Part shown: one piece after another, positions 20,287 to 32,759 of the stretch
Position numbering within the stretch: position 1 is the first letter of the stretch
Layout of the letters: each line of letters begins with the position of its first letter
Source: Bimuria novae-zelandiae CBS 107.79
Taxonomy: Eukaryota > Ascomycota > Dothideomycetes > Pleosporales > Didymosphaeriaceae
Assembly: GCA_010015655.1 (NCBI GenBank)
Contig: ML976721.1
Location: 328,731-392,730 of the forward strand
DNA: 64,000 nt
Direction: 5' to 3'
Notes under the pieces: generated by a model
What the model saw: the letters and a program-made list of their open reading frames with translations, nothing else
Told to the model about the DNA's origin: nothing
Database searches by the model: none
Program-made: the position numbers and the translations under genes

Positions 20287-23200
20287 ATGCCTCCCGTCCT
20301 GAATCCCTTCCTGCGGGCCTTCTTCCGTAGTACTCTTCCCAGCCAGTGCTCGCCAGTCCAGCACCACGTAAGCGCCCTGTAGCAGTCGTTCTGGGCCTTC
20401 CAGCTAACACAAACGGCAGGTCCTCCTAGTTCCCACCACCGAAGTCCTCCTCACCGCCCGCGACCGCGACACGAATGCCTCGTACGCCGACCTGAGCGGC
20501 TCCGAAGAGTTTCTGGCCAGCCATGTCTTGCGCGTGCCGGGCGGCGTGGGTCCGAACAACCAGGTCAAGGACGGGACGACGTTCAGAGACAGTCGGGCCA
20601 AGGCAAAGCAATATTCGACGGGGAACGGGAGGACGGTGATCATCAAAGATGCTTTCATCTACAGCAACAAGGGCTTCAAGACGCTAAACCAAGCGCAGCT
20701 GTTGAACGACATCATATTCTTCCCTGACACGTTCGAACCGCAGCCGTGGCTGGTCTACTTCATATCACGGCCGCTGATAGGAACCTACGACGCGACGCCG
20801 ATAATACCTGCCTCCATACCCGACCGCACGAATGCCCGCGCCGCGAAGCAGGTCACGGCGGGCCCGTCGAACAGCGGCGCAACAGCATCCATGCCGCGGA
20901 AGAAGGACGTCAAATCGTTTGGTGACCTGTTGAACCACTTCCCCATGATTGCGCGCCAAATGCAGCCCGGGTTGGACAGGCTATTCAATGAATTTAGGAA
21001 AGAGTTGGGGAAGCCACTGCCGCCTACGCCTGCCAATCGATCTCAAGCATCCTCTCTGAGCTCACGGAGACGAGGGTCCGTGTCCTCCGCAGAAAGCGTG
21101 CCAATGTCGCTGCATAGTAGCATTTCCGGTCCCAATGGCTTCATCTCGACATTGGAGATCGACGACGAAGAAGATCTTATGCGCAGATCTCTGGAGACGG
21201 CGGTGATTGCGGCAATCGATCTGTTCCAAGGGGTGGACAAGCAGCAGCTTTCCTTGCTAGGCGCAACAACCGATCTGACGGGCCCCGTCGTGGAGCGCAT
21301 GATCGAAAAGTACGTCACCGAGCAGCTGCATAATTTCATGTTTCCCCGTCTACAACACATTAGGAAGCTGGATGATGCCGACCTGGAGACACGCATGCGG
21401 CAAATGACCGACATTGATATTTCGCAAGTGGGCATCGACATCGGTCATGGACGGAAAGGCAAGCAGGAGCTCTCAGTGCGCTTGTCCAAGGCCGTTGACA
21501 TCTTCAAGAAAATGGGCGTGGCGGGCAGTCCACAAGAAATGGTTGAAATTCTACTTGCAGTGCAGAAGAACATCACAATGCCCGAAGCACCTTCAGCCCC
21601 TAGTAATCCGCCCAGGAAACCTTCTTTAAATGGCGAAAGGTATTCTGAAAAGAACGATCACTTACTTACAATTAATGCAGACACGCTGGTGTCCCTGTTG
21701 CTCATTGTGGTTATACGATCACCCATAAGAAATCTTCAGGCCCGCTTGTCGTACATGCGACACTTCATCTTCATCGACGACGTGGAAAGCGGAGAGATGG
21801 GCTATGCGCTGAGTACCTTCGAAGCCGTGCTCACGTACCTTGCAAGGGATTCAGGGGGCTTGCGTAGAGCCAGTCGGCGTAACAGGACCCTCTGGCAGGC
21901 AACTAAGTCAGGTGATCTAGCAACATTACAGGGTGTTCTCGAGCCTGAAAAGTCGTTTCATGAAGAGGCTTGGGCCGATTCGGACGACGACGAGGACGTT
22001 CGCGAGAACGCTCGACCAGTTCGATTCGCACCAAGTTCCTCAGAGCTTTTAGCAATGGAAGACACTACCACCAACGGCGAACCTGTTGCATCATATAAGC
22101 CTGGTAGACTGTCTCGCCTGCGGCACAAGGGCGAAGATGGTCCATTAGCGCATATATTCCCATTCCAACGCGCCCCAACGCCACCACCGAATCCAGACCT
22201 ACCAGACTTACCGGAACGGCCGAAACCCAAAAAGCGAGTTTCTATGGACACACGCAGCATGTCCAGTTCCTCGGCGGTTTCGTTCCAATCGCGTACCACC
22301 CTAGGCTCTCGCGGCACAGGATTGGAAGGTGATACTTCGATAGAAAAATTGTCGAAGACGCAGGGGCCGCAGGGTGAATCGGTCCTGATGATGGCGATTG
22401 AAAGCAAGCAGGATAAGGCCCTCCAATACCTGCTTAGCCTGTCTGAATTTTATTCACCCGACTTCATCTTGGAGGATTGTAACAATGACGGCACTACCCT
22501 ACTCAGCGCAGCCGTACAATTGGGCAATGCGAAGACTGTGGATGTCTTACTCGATTCAATATTTGAAAGTAGACATTCGGGGGAGGTGTTACGAACGTAT
22601 CTGGCGAGGCAGGACTGTAAAGGCCGCTGCGTGGCACATTACCTGTTTGAACAGCCTCGACTTATTGACCGAATCGGCCATCTTGTACCCTGGCGGCTGA
22701 AGGACAAGAATGGACAGACGCCAGTGTTCGCCCTTTGCCGGTCATACGATCACGATGAATATTATAACATGATCGATAGGGCACTCCACGCTGCTACGCG
22801 AGCTCAGCACGACGGACAGCCATTACACCTAGATGAGCACATTGACAGTAAAGGCAACAGTCTGCTACACATCATCGCGGATCCGCAAATAGCAGTGAAG
22901 TTGCTGTATCGGTGCGATTCAGATGTGAACGCTCCGAACGACAAGCACTTTACTCCGCTCATGGTAGCTAGCAAGTACGGTCGGACTGAGCTAGTCCGTG
23001 TGCTGTTCCAAGATCCAAGAGTCGATCTTTCAGTCAAGGACGTCAGGGGCCTCACAGCTGTTGAGCTTGCCAAGGATGACGAGGTGCGCAATAGGATCGA
23101 CGACATGGTTTTGCTCTCGAACGAGCCAGGTCCCGATGGCCGAACGACTACAGTTGTTAGATCTTTCTTTGTCGAGGACGGGTCCATTCGGCTCGTCATC

Positions 23201-24526
23201 AAATCCGGTGCACCCAATCCTAATGCCACCATCACGGTCACGACCTGCCGACGCTCGCTTGGAGACTTTGAGAGCCTAGCCAAATGGCTTGCTCAAGAAC
23301 ATCCAGCGTCTTGGCTTCCAATCATCAACAATCTTGCTTCACCCTTTCTAATACCATCGAGACCATCTCGTTCTGTGCTCCGGGACATTCAACTTCGGCT
23401 GGACGCGTTCCTCAGGATCCTCTTGAAACATCCTACTTTTGCGACCCACGAGATGGTTTGGGAGTTCTTCCTCGTTCCAGACATCGACCCGGCTATGCTC
23501 GCCGAAAGATCAGCCCGTAAAGCTGAACTTCGCGTAGAGCGTGTTCGCGAGGAGTACACACCCATCTTCGACGTCCGCGAAGTCGAACTCTTCGTCCAAC
23601 ACGCCCGCGAATCGGTCCGCTCGTTGCACCACGCGACGAAATCAGTCCTGCGACGCACGAACAAACTCCGCTCCACATCCTGCGACCTCGCCGACGCTGC
23701 AAAGCTCGCCAACACCGCAATCCACTCCCTGACTTTCCTCCCCGAAGCTCACTTAAGAGCTGTAGACCGGTACACCAAGACGCTGGCCCAAAGCGAGGCA
23801 AGTCCCACCTCGGGCTTCTACTATAACATGCACGCCATCTCCAGCACCATCAACGCCATCCTCGCCGCGCTCAACCGCCCCTCGACGCTCATCTCCTCCA
23901 TGGCCACGACGCAGAAAGCGGTCGACCGCCACTCGCTCTCCATGCGGCGCTCCGACCGCTGGCCCCTCGGCCTCCTCGACGACGCGCGCTCCCGCATGCA
24001 GCGCGACGCGCAGGAGAAAATGGAGCGCGCTAAAGAGGAGCTGTCCGGTCTCGGCAAGGAACTGCGCTACACGCAGCAAGTCGTCGCGCAGGAGCTCGCG
24101 AGCTGGCAGGAGAACCGCGTCGACATGGGGCGCAGAGCGCTGAAGGAGTTTGCGCGGAAGATGGTGGTCACCGAGCGTGCAAGGCTGGAGAGTATGCGGC
24201 GCGCGGTGCGGGAGCTAGGCATTGGCGCGCCGAAGGTATACGTGGAAACTAATGGTGTGATTACGAGTGGCGTGCCGGATTTCGATGCGGAGATGATGGC
24301 GAGGAGGGGCAGCATCGAGGATGTCACGGATGAAGTGGACGGCGCCCTTGCCCTCGCCGAGCAGGATATGCCTAACGGCGATGTCGACGCTGCCGAGGAT
24401 GAGCCGTTGATACATACACCCGGCCCATCGTCCTCAGAGTCAGAACCCGACGCCGAGGTAAACGGTATCGAGGACGCGAGCGAGGAAGCACCGCTGCTCC
24501 GCTCGCCTTCGCCGCGCGTAGACTGA
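20287..24526 (+). CDS. VPS9-ankyrin-PX-BAR protein (Vrl1-like Rab5-family GEF)
   Basis: A short first exon (20287-20367) joins across a 52-bp intron (GTAAGC...GGCAG, GCTAAC branch) to 20420-24526, giving 1395 residues. Domains in order: an N-terminal conserved region (1-110); a Ser/Pro linker; a VPS9 GEF domain (about 300-512) with the expected Asp (D448 in NADTLVSLL) and Tyr (Y489 in GEMGYALSTFEAVL); ankyrin repeats (about 680-940); a PX domain (about 945-1060); a BAR-like helical region (about 1070-1290); and an acidic tail. This order matches yeast Vrl1, a member of the VINE sorting-nexin coat on endosomes, related to ANKRD27/VARP. Predicted role: activating Rab5-type GTPases and shaping endosomal carriers. 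Start chosen because exon 1 plus the downstream frame adds a contiguous conserved N-terminus. Confidence 0.9.
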
Positions 24527-25313
24527 ATGTACGCGCGCTTAGTTTTCCTTCTTCTTCTTGTGTGCATATTCCCACTTGTTTTGGATACAAGGGCGGAGTG
24601 GCGTGGGATTCCGATACCCTGGGTCTGTCTGTCTGTTGTATTGTTGGCATGGGATGGGATGGGATGCGCTTCGAGCGTGGACGTAATATCATAGACAGCT
24701 CTGTTCTTCCTGTGCATGCATCGTTTTACCTGGGTGATTGGTATGCGGGGCGTGAGGTGACCAACATGTATATACCAATCCGTGTCCTGGGGTAATGATT
24801 CTTCACGATGGCACGGTAGCACTCCAGCTGCACAGTAAGAAATATGGTATTATACTCCGACCGACCTAACCAACACAACACACGGCACAATTACAATCCA
24901 GCTAGCTACATTTTCCCCGTCTTCATATCCTCTGCATCTCACGCATCGCCCTGCCCACAACCCCGGCATACATGCTTACTTTCAATTCTTGCCCTTACTC
25001 TTACCCTGCCTTGACCTCCTCTCCTTTCTTTGTCAATCGGCCGGCCACACCGAAAACCCGCTCCGACGCTCTGCGTGCGAGCCACACCCCTCCCCCTCTT
25101 CATCCCTTCGCAAAAGTGCTAAATGCTAAGAAAATATGTAATACGTCATCAAGGAAAGTGGCGAACGTAAGAAGCGGCAGACCCAAACACCAGATTGTAC
25201 AGCGCCGAAGATAAGTTAAGATAGGCAAGGGGGCATCATAGAAGCGGGGGACAGATATTCCACACACACACAATGACAAAAGAAGAGGTAAGTTGACAAA
25301 GAAAAATGAGGTG
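24527..25313. other. Shared 3' intergenic region of two convergent genes
   Basis: This is 787 bp between the Vrl1-like and DENN stop codons. It contains a short GGGAT-type tandem repeat near 24647-24668 and a CA repeat near 25258-25272. No gene is recognised. Confidence 0.5.
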
Positions 25314-28179
25314 TTATACGACGCGCCGGGGGCTTGGGCTCTGGCGCGCAAGCGGCGTCGCGTACTTGGAGATGGGCATCTCGGCGTGCATGTCAGAATC
25401 GAGCTGCTCGTCGTCCTGCTCGAGAATGCGGGTAGGCACGTCGGGGACGTCGTCATGCAGGCGGTGCTGGAGGCTGTGCCTGTCGGGTGTGGTTGACGCG
25501 CTGGCCATCGACATAGATGTGCTGGACCGGTGTGAGAGGTCGGGTGTAGGTGGGATGCTGGAGCCGTGGTGGGGACGCAGCATGCTCTCCTCGTCGCCAT
25601 AGTCGCTGCCCTGCGTGGACGGCACTGCTGACGTTCTCCGCTCGCTGCGAACGCTGCGGGAGTCCTCTTCGGTGTCGGCCTGTTGTGCGAGCTGGAGACC
25701 CTCGACTGCCGCTGCGCACTGCTCCGAGATGTTTCGGATGATATACGCGATAGCATCGGTCTTGTCGCGCAGGTGGCGGTCTGCAACATCGATCATGGAA
25801 GAGTTCGAGAAACGCTTGGAATTGCGGTTCACTGGATAATGGAGTAAGCGCTGCTCCATGTCGGGCGTGACGTCTTCACCGTCGAGATGCTTACTATCCA
25901 TAACGGTGCTTGCTCTCGAGTCTACGTTGCGCTCTGCACGAACGACCTCTGAGTTGGGCCGAGGCGTAGACTCAGACTCCTCATTTAGGTCCTCTTCGTC
26001 CTCCTCTGGAACGTCTTCAAAGCCCTCTTCTATGAAGCTGGCTACGCCGTTCTCAGGAGCGCTCAGAGACTTGACGATGTGCTCCATGTGGTGGGTCTGG
26101 CCATCAATGAGCGCACGAAGGTGCAGAACAACACGCTGAGCTTCGTCGCGTTGGCGGAGGATGGCCTGGTTGGTGTGCTGAAGGGAAGAGAGCTCCTTCT
26201 TATTCCGCTTTCGCTCGCGCTCCAGTTCCTCAGCAATCTCTTGCTGTAGGACAAGAGCCTCCAAAGCATCGTCACGCTGCTTCTCAGTGCCCGAAAGACG
26301 GACAGTGAGGCGAGCAGTATCATCTTTCTGCTGATCAATAAGACCAGTAAGGCGACGGTTCTCACGCTTGTGGTTCTCAATCTTGACCTTGAGGTCTTGA
26401 GTCTCCTTGGTGAGCTGCTCAGCAAACGTCTGGAACTTGAGGAATTGCTGCTTCCAGCTCTCAAGTTCCTCGACGAGGAAGTTGTTCCGCTTTGTGACCT
26501 TGGAAAGCTCGGTGTCCATACGACCTTTGAGGTTGATGAAATCTTGCCAAGCTTCTTGTGCATCACGGGAGTATTGGTTGCGCTCGCGCACAATCTCGTT
26601 TAGATGACGCATGGACACCTTGGTCATCAGTGGCTTCTTGACGGAACCGCCGAAGATAGCCTTCACACCAGTGTTACGTCCCTGTGAAACCTCGTTAGTG
26701 ACTCTTGCGAACCTAAAATGGAAAGCTGAGCATACCAATTTCTCGCACACGTGGTCCATCACCGTCATAACGGCATCCTGATTCCACCACTCTGGATCCT
26801 GGATGCTCTCCACTTCACCACGCATCACGATGATCTGACCAGCTGGGATGAGCTTGCCGCCGCCATATGCGGATCGCAGATGTTGTGGAACCCCGGTAGG
26901 TGCTACCTCGCCGTTGAGGGCTTGCGTGAGGCGGGTGATCATCTTGGTTCTCTGGCCAGCGGTGAGAGCGGTTGGAGGGCTGGAGGTCAACACAAAGTTT
27001 CGGTCCAAGTCCACCACCAACGCATCGGTTGGGGCGGTGAAAAGAGACCGGCACTCTGAAGTTACACCGAGAATGTATGGACCTGGCTCCTGGACAAGGT
27101 CCTTGATGTGGCGCGCGTGGACAACGGGTACGTACAGACCGCTCCATTCGTACACCCTTACGCAGAATCGCACGGTTTCAGCCGCTACAGTAAGCATCGC
27201 CGGGTAGTGGCTAGTGAAGATGATCCGTCGCGTCGGTGAGACAGCGGCTTCCATTACACCGACAATGTTGGGAATGGACAGACAAGTGAACAGCGGCCAC
27301 ATGGCGAAGTTCTGAAACCCGGTAGGCGACGAGGGAAACTGGTAGCACAAGGCGTAGTCCTTCATGTCGATGCGGACCAAATCGTTCAAGCGAGGAGCGG
27401 GGAAGCTGAGGATGCGCGACACTTCCTCTGCGTGGAACAGGTTGGTGGCCTTGTTCCAGTGGATCCACATACCGCGAAGATAGTCGCCGAGAAGGTTGTA
27501 CAGAGGATACCGAGACAGGAAGCTCAGGCAGTACGGGATCCAGTAGGTCTCATCGGCATTGTCGTAGAAGTCGGGCTCGATCCGCTTGCGCAGGTCGCGA
27601 ATTGTTTCAGCCCGCTTCTCGTCTGCGCGCGACCACACGCGCAGGGCAATTCCATAAAGGGTGTGTGATGAGTCCTGCTGCAGTACGAACGAGTGGTGTA
27701 CGCAGTGTGGCTGTGTCCGGCCAGTGCAAATTTCGACATCGTGAGGGAAACAAGCCTGTTCATGTCAGTCACGCCCATGCTCGACCGTTGGGAATAAGCA
27801 AACCTACCCGCATCGCAGCATGGAGAGACCTCGCGATGTCGTTGTCCTGTTCGAGCCTCGGGCTGCTTCCGAGAATCTCCGGAAGCCAGAATGTACCAAC
27901 TGCACCTTTCATGTGCCCAATCTTGCCCTGGCTGGGAGCTGGCGCCTTAACCCATTGTGACGGCTCCCTTCCAACACCACATACCATGTAGGCGTGGGTC
28001 AACGTCTTCGGACTCTTCGCTCCCTGTCGAACGTTCAGTGTCGAGGGAAGAGGCTGCGTGATTCTTGAATGGAGCGAGGAGGTCCGGCTCGGGATGATCA
28101 AGCTGTGGTCTCCCTGGTCCCTGGTCGGTGGGCGGTCGCGATCGCTCGTCCTGGGGCGGAGGCTGAGAGAAGGAGCCAT
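25314..28179 (-). CDS. Tripartite DENN (AEX-3) domain protein, probable Rab GEF
   Basis: Three exons, 28179-27808, 27755-26736 and 26681-25314, encode 919 residues. Intron 1 is 52 bp; intron 2 (26735-26682) is 54 bp and stays open if unspliced, but has GTATGC, CTAAC and ACAG signals, and its removal joins CEKL to GRNTGVKAIFGG. uDENN spans roughly residues 50-190 (CFPHDVEICTG, YGIALRVWSR). The cDENN core follows, with LFTCLSIPNIVGVMEAAV, RRIIFTSHYPAMLT and YVPVVHARHIKDL. dDENN runs to about residue 470. A coiled coil covers about 480-640; the remainder is Ser-rich and low complexity. DENN proteins are guanine-nucleotide exchange factors for Rab GTPases in membrane traffic; the specific Rab is unknown. 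It is convergent with the Vrl1-like gene. Confidence 0.85.
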
Positions 28180-30373
28180 TGTGGAAAGAGTGCAGTTTCT
28201 GCTATCGAAGTGCGGGTGCGAGGTGGTGATTGGTGTATATCCGGTACACCCAGGGGATTAGGAGAGCTGGTATAGCAAAGAATACCTCGGGTACATCCAA
28301 AAGAATCACAAAAAGAATGGCAGGTGCACTTGACCGAGCACTCGAGTACGAGACGCACTGTGGGTGGGAGGGCTCTTCGATCGCCTTGCTGCGGGATGCA
28401 GACAGGAGTGCGGCAGCAAGGGAAAGTGGATTTATCGCGAGCAGCGGGCTGGCGTCTTTTGGGGAGATGCCGCCGCGCTCGACCACAAAAAGCTTGGACA
28501 GAGCTATGGGAGAGGGACCCGGTGGCGCTACCTAGGGCGGCCTGCACAAGTCTCGGTTGCACGGCGAAATGAAGGGGCTCCCTGCCAATGGGCGCCCGAG
28601 CTGGCCGCTGTCCCTCGACGCGGAGCCCGCGCACTGGGCGCAGGAACCAGCGTGCGGTGCGTGGTAGGAACTTTATCCTCCATGCGTGCACAACGAACGG
28701 CCGTCCGCCCCCGGCAGCACCGTAAACAGAGCAAACGAGTCTTGCAACACGGCAGGAGATACTCCGCTGCGGTACCGTTGCAGAGGTCGTGATGCGGCCA
28801 TTTCCAAGCTTGCGGCGCGGGTAGCAGTGCGGACGGATGGATTGCATCACGACACGCTGTGTCGGACGCCCATGTGTACGTGATGTACATGTCCGGGTAT
28901 GTAACATCAACCCATTGTAGGCGCGATATCCGTCGGCGACTCGTGCAAGCCGTATATCAGTTTTGTTGGCGCGAACCTTCGTCCAGACTGCGAGTTCGTG
29001 CACCGTTCGAAGCTGCTCTGAGGCCGTTCGGGATGTTCCTGATTTAGCAGTTCACGCTGCATTGCTGCAAGACCTCCGCGCCGGCTATCTGCAGTGTGAA
29101 TCTTCTGCATGCACGCAGGAGCTCCCACGTACTGGAAGACCTTCCGCGACGGGATCCGCTTAAGCTCCAACCCTTCCGAACATCACTGGACAGTTTGTGA
29201 TTGCGCGGCCCCGCCCAATGCTGATCAATTCTGGTGACCTCCACACCCACGACGCGTTTGATCCTTTGCATGTTTTTGTCGTGCGGCCAGAGAAGCCGTT
29301 TGTGGAATGGTCGCAGCGCGGGTTGTGTCGCATGTCGTATCCCTTTTGCAGAATTGCCTCATCAGAGTCATCTCATGCCCCGGACGCGGGTGGAGCTGCA
29401 GGCTTCCATCGAGTTTCTTTGGGGAACTGTGAGAGCGAGGAACGTCTCTGAAGATGAAACACGCCCCTCTCCAGCAGCTAGATACGCTAAAAGTAGCCTC
29501 TCCAGTGTTACCGGCATCCTAAAGCGCCATCTGCACACTTGGGATAGCCGCAGCTCTGATAGCACGCCAACTCGCGGTTATCGATCGCGAGCAATCTTAA
29601 AACGCAGAGCCGTCCGGTGTAGGTAGAGTCAACTGGGAAGAGACTTTTGTAGAGAAGTCCTCCGCGACGCCGCCAGAGTGATCACCGCCTGGATGCCCCT
29701 GGCCTAGGGCGTCTGTTGGAGGCGTCTGTTGGAGGCGTCTGTTGGAGGCGGCTCCGGGCCGTCTGTTGGGTACTCCCGGCGACATGCATAGAGGGGCAGA
29801 GCTCGTCGGGCGCTGACCTTTCACTCTTCAGGCAGATTATTTCGCACGTGCTTGGCAGCAACGTAGGGGTGGCAGGTGTCCAGAAAAGTGCTTGAGCGAG
29901 ACACGATTGACCTGAAGCGCGTGGCTGTTGCCAGTTGTGACGCTTACATTCGCCGGCTCAAATCGACCTTTTTAGCTACAGTATCAACAAAGATCTTGAC
30001 AGCCAGATGCTTCGCGTCGCACGATGAGGGTAGTAGTCCGGCGAACCGCGTGCAAACTGGCTTCGATGGTGTATTGGACGAATGCACCGCAATTTCTAGG
30101 AGCTGCGCCAATGAACCACCCGCGCAGTTTCCCTTTTCCATGCCAAGACATACATTCAACTTTCACCACCCCACTCAGCAACCACGGCTCAACGTCAACA
30201 CTACCAACGCTGCACGCACTACTGCAGGCTCTACCATCCCCAACCGTAACGGGGCCGTCTTTGTCTATTGCCGCAACCCATCTAGCCCGCAGCTTCCTCT
30301 TCTTATTTCCGAAAAATCTGCACAATTTGACCAAACATCGCGCTGCCTGCGCTATACTCCGATTCTTGCAGTT
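28180..30373. other. Long intergenic region (2.2 kb)
   Basis: Balanced-GC DNA lies between the divergent DENN and Bcd1 genes. Long but Arg/Cys-rich open frames appear on both strands without domain similarity, and I treat them as non-coding. A 13-bp tandem repeat lies at 29708-29746. Confidence 0.5.
29708..29746. repeat. 13-bp tandem repeat, three copies
   Basis: The unit GGCGTCTGTTGGA is repeated three times without gaps, followed by a partial related copy near 29757. It is a minisatellite-like array in non-coding DNA. Confidence 0.9.
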
Positions 30374-31738
30374 ATGGCTGATGATGCTCTCTTGAGCGAC
30401 CTCTGCAGCATATGGTAGGTCTCAGGTAGACCGCAGCCATTGCCTCAAATGCCCTTTTTAGGGTTATGATTTACAGCCCACAGGGTCATTCTCAGCGTGG
30501 CCTGCATAACCTCGTACTGTGAAACAAATCATATACTGACTTAAGGGTATCAGCAACACTGCCAAGTTCAAGTACCGCTGCCCTGGTTGCTCTGCGCGGA
30601 CATGCTCGCTTCCATGTTACAAGCGTCACCAGCAGTGGGCACAGTGCAACGGCAAGCGCGATCCCACCAAGTTTGTGAAGAAATCACAGCTTGCGACGCC
30701 TGCGGGCATAGATCACGATTTCAACTTCTTGACAAGCATTGACCGCGGCCTAGAAAAAGCAGAAAAGCAGGTAGACGCTCATGATCTCGGCAGTCGTTCG
30801 GATCCCCGCCACGGTACACAAGTAGGCCAACCGATTGATCAGCACTTCGCTGCGGCTGGCGTGACTGTTATCCGGGCCCCTAGAGGATTGACTAGGCAGA
30901 AGGAGAATAAAACCCACCGCAACAGCAAGTAAGTCTATTTTGGGTCGACATTCATTCGTATCTGACTTGTCCAAGGAAGAATATCGTCTGGACAGTTGAG
31001 TGGATCTACGAGGATTCCACCCGTATCATCAACCAAACCTCGTCTGCTGCAACTCTACTTGGGGGTCAACCATTTGGTAAAGAAACCAAAAAACGGAAGA
31101 GGGGTATCGATCACCCTACAGCAACATCTGAGCAAGAGCAACAAGATGTCTCACCGCCGGTCAAAGTCGAAGGAGTTCCCACAATCAGAACAGAACGCAC
31201 CCAGCCAGAGCCGTCTCCTACTGGCAGATCTGAACCAGAGCGAGACAACTCTGGTGCCACTCCAGGAGATGGAACACCAGGAGACGCCACCAAAGCACAA
31301 GGCCAAGAAGCCGAGGCTGGGGCGGATCATCACGGGAGCGTTTGTGTCGATGGCTCAGAGTCCAAACCCGTTCCTCTTAAGTACGCTTTCTTCCTCTTGA
31401 GGCCTATGACGAGCTCCAATCGCCGCATACTCGTCCGCCTGGATCCGACCGCCACACTTGGCGAGTGTCTCCGGGGACGCACTGTCCTTGAGTTTCCTAC
31501 CATACACGTCTTCCCTAGTGCGGCTGATCCACCACACGGAAAGTTCATGATGGAAGCAGAGTATCTCCAACAAGAAGGAGAGGAGCAGAAGGAACTCGAA
31601 GATCTGCTGAAGCACGCCAGCCCAGAAACGCTGCGCGCCCTGAAAGGAGAACCGGACACCAACGACAACGCCAACGACGAGATCGATAGCAAGAGAATAT
31701 TGGATGTATTGAGGCAGGATATTGGGACCGGGGTCTGA
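30374..31738 (+). CDS. BCD1: Box C/D snoRNA protein 1 (HIT zinc finger)
   Basis: Exons 30374-30414, 30554-30928 and 30976-31738 (introns 139 and 47 bp) give 392 residues. The N-terminus is a complete HIT-type zinc finger: C11, C14, C23, C26, C31, C35, H39 and C45. C14 is created only by splicing at 30553, which decides that acceptor. RDPTKFVKKSQLATPAGIDHDFNFL follows, diagnostic of Bcd1/ZNHIT6. The middle is a charged Pro/Glu-rich linker, and the C-terminal part contains KYAFFLLRPMTSSN and GRTVLEFPTIHVFP, also family-typical. Bcd1 is an essential nuclear factor for early assembly and stability of box C/D snoRNPs, acting with the R2TP-linked machinery. It is divergent from the DENN gene, with transposon DNA beginning about 435 bp downstream. 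Confidence 0.93.
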
Positions 31739-32171
31739 GTAAGGTTGTTTTTGCCTGTTCAAACTACCATTGGCGGATCCCTCGGCTTCGCTACGCGTTC
31801 TGGGAGCAAATTTCGGGTTCTTGCAGTGTCGAACGCATAAGACACGCCATATGCCCCAGTATACTCTGGTATTGTAGCAACGTCGATTCATGGCGTTCGT
31901 AATGCAAGTGCCGGACACCGTGCCTCGAAACTCCACGCTGATGCTCTCGAAACGTACGTTTTGCGCCTGTCTCGGTTCTATTTTTGATAACAATTCAACG
32001 CCATCTATACTACGTTCATGCACAGACTACCTAGCTGCCCAATCACAAGCTCATCTTGACATGTGTAAACGTTCCCGAGTCATGTCTAGATTTTGCGCCC
32101 CTCGCGCATCCCTTCCGTATCCACGACCTCTAATACAGTTCCCCTTCCCGTGCTTCAAAGAAGCAATTTGC
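31739..32171. other. Intergenic region
   Basis: This is the 3' flank of the Bcd1 gene up to the TA target site of the large transposon nest. No feature is recognised. Confidence 0.5.
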
Positions 32172-32173
32172 TA

Positions 32174-32272
32174 CTCGGCCCCTAGCGGCTGCTGCGCAGT
32201 TTTTCTGCAAAAAAGGTCGTGCTCCGCACGGCCCTACAGGCTCAATGCACAAACAAGCTCAATGCGCAAAAA
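32174..32272 (+). repeat. Left terminal inverted repeat of the 12.3 kb element
   Basis: It matches the reverse complement of 44366-44463 with about four differences, three of them C/T or G/A. It is much less damaged than the interior. Confidence 0.88.
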
Positions 32273-32759
32273 CACTACAGTCCCACCTAAATTTATTAAA
32301 AACGCGTCTTTTTACACTAAATAAAATATTAAAGAGTTCTAAGAACATGTCTATTTATATTTATAAATTTTAAATTATTAAAAATAGTATTATTAAGTTA
32401 TTAGCGTTAGCGCGCCTAAACATAAGCGTATACTATTATAATTATAATATTAAGTACTTATAATTTTAGCTTATACGCGTGCTTAAGTGTAAAATAACAA
32501 GTTAACGCGTTTATTTATAAATAAAAAGCTTTTAAATCTATATAAACTTAGCCTAAAACGCTTTATTAATATAATTAATAACGTTAAATTTAGCATATAA
32601 AAGGAATTAATTAATTAATAAGCTAAAGTCCTACTAGCTAAAGCGTATAAAGAAGATAGCCTACCATCGCGCGTAGGCGTTAATTAGGTAACTAGGTAGC
32701 TTATTACTTATATAAAATATAGTAAGATAAAGGTAATGCTAATAAAGCTTCCCTAAAAG

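Noticed and set aside
21620..21681. A possible intron (GTATTC...TGCAG, 41 bp) in the Vrl1-like gene just before the VPS9 core
   Set aside because: It is short, and removing it shifts the frame and destroys the conserved VPS9 sequence that follows.
24067..24822. A 251-codon minus-strand frame antisense to the Vrl1-like gene end
   Set aside because: It mirrors the codon pattern of the real gene on the opposite strand and continues into the 3' flank with no domain.
28098..29003. A 301-codon minus-strand frame upstream of and overlapping the DENN first exon
   Set aside because: It is very Arg/Cys/Thr-rich, overlaps the DENN first exon in another frame, has equally long competing frames on the other strand, and resembles no domain I know.
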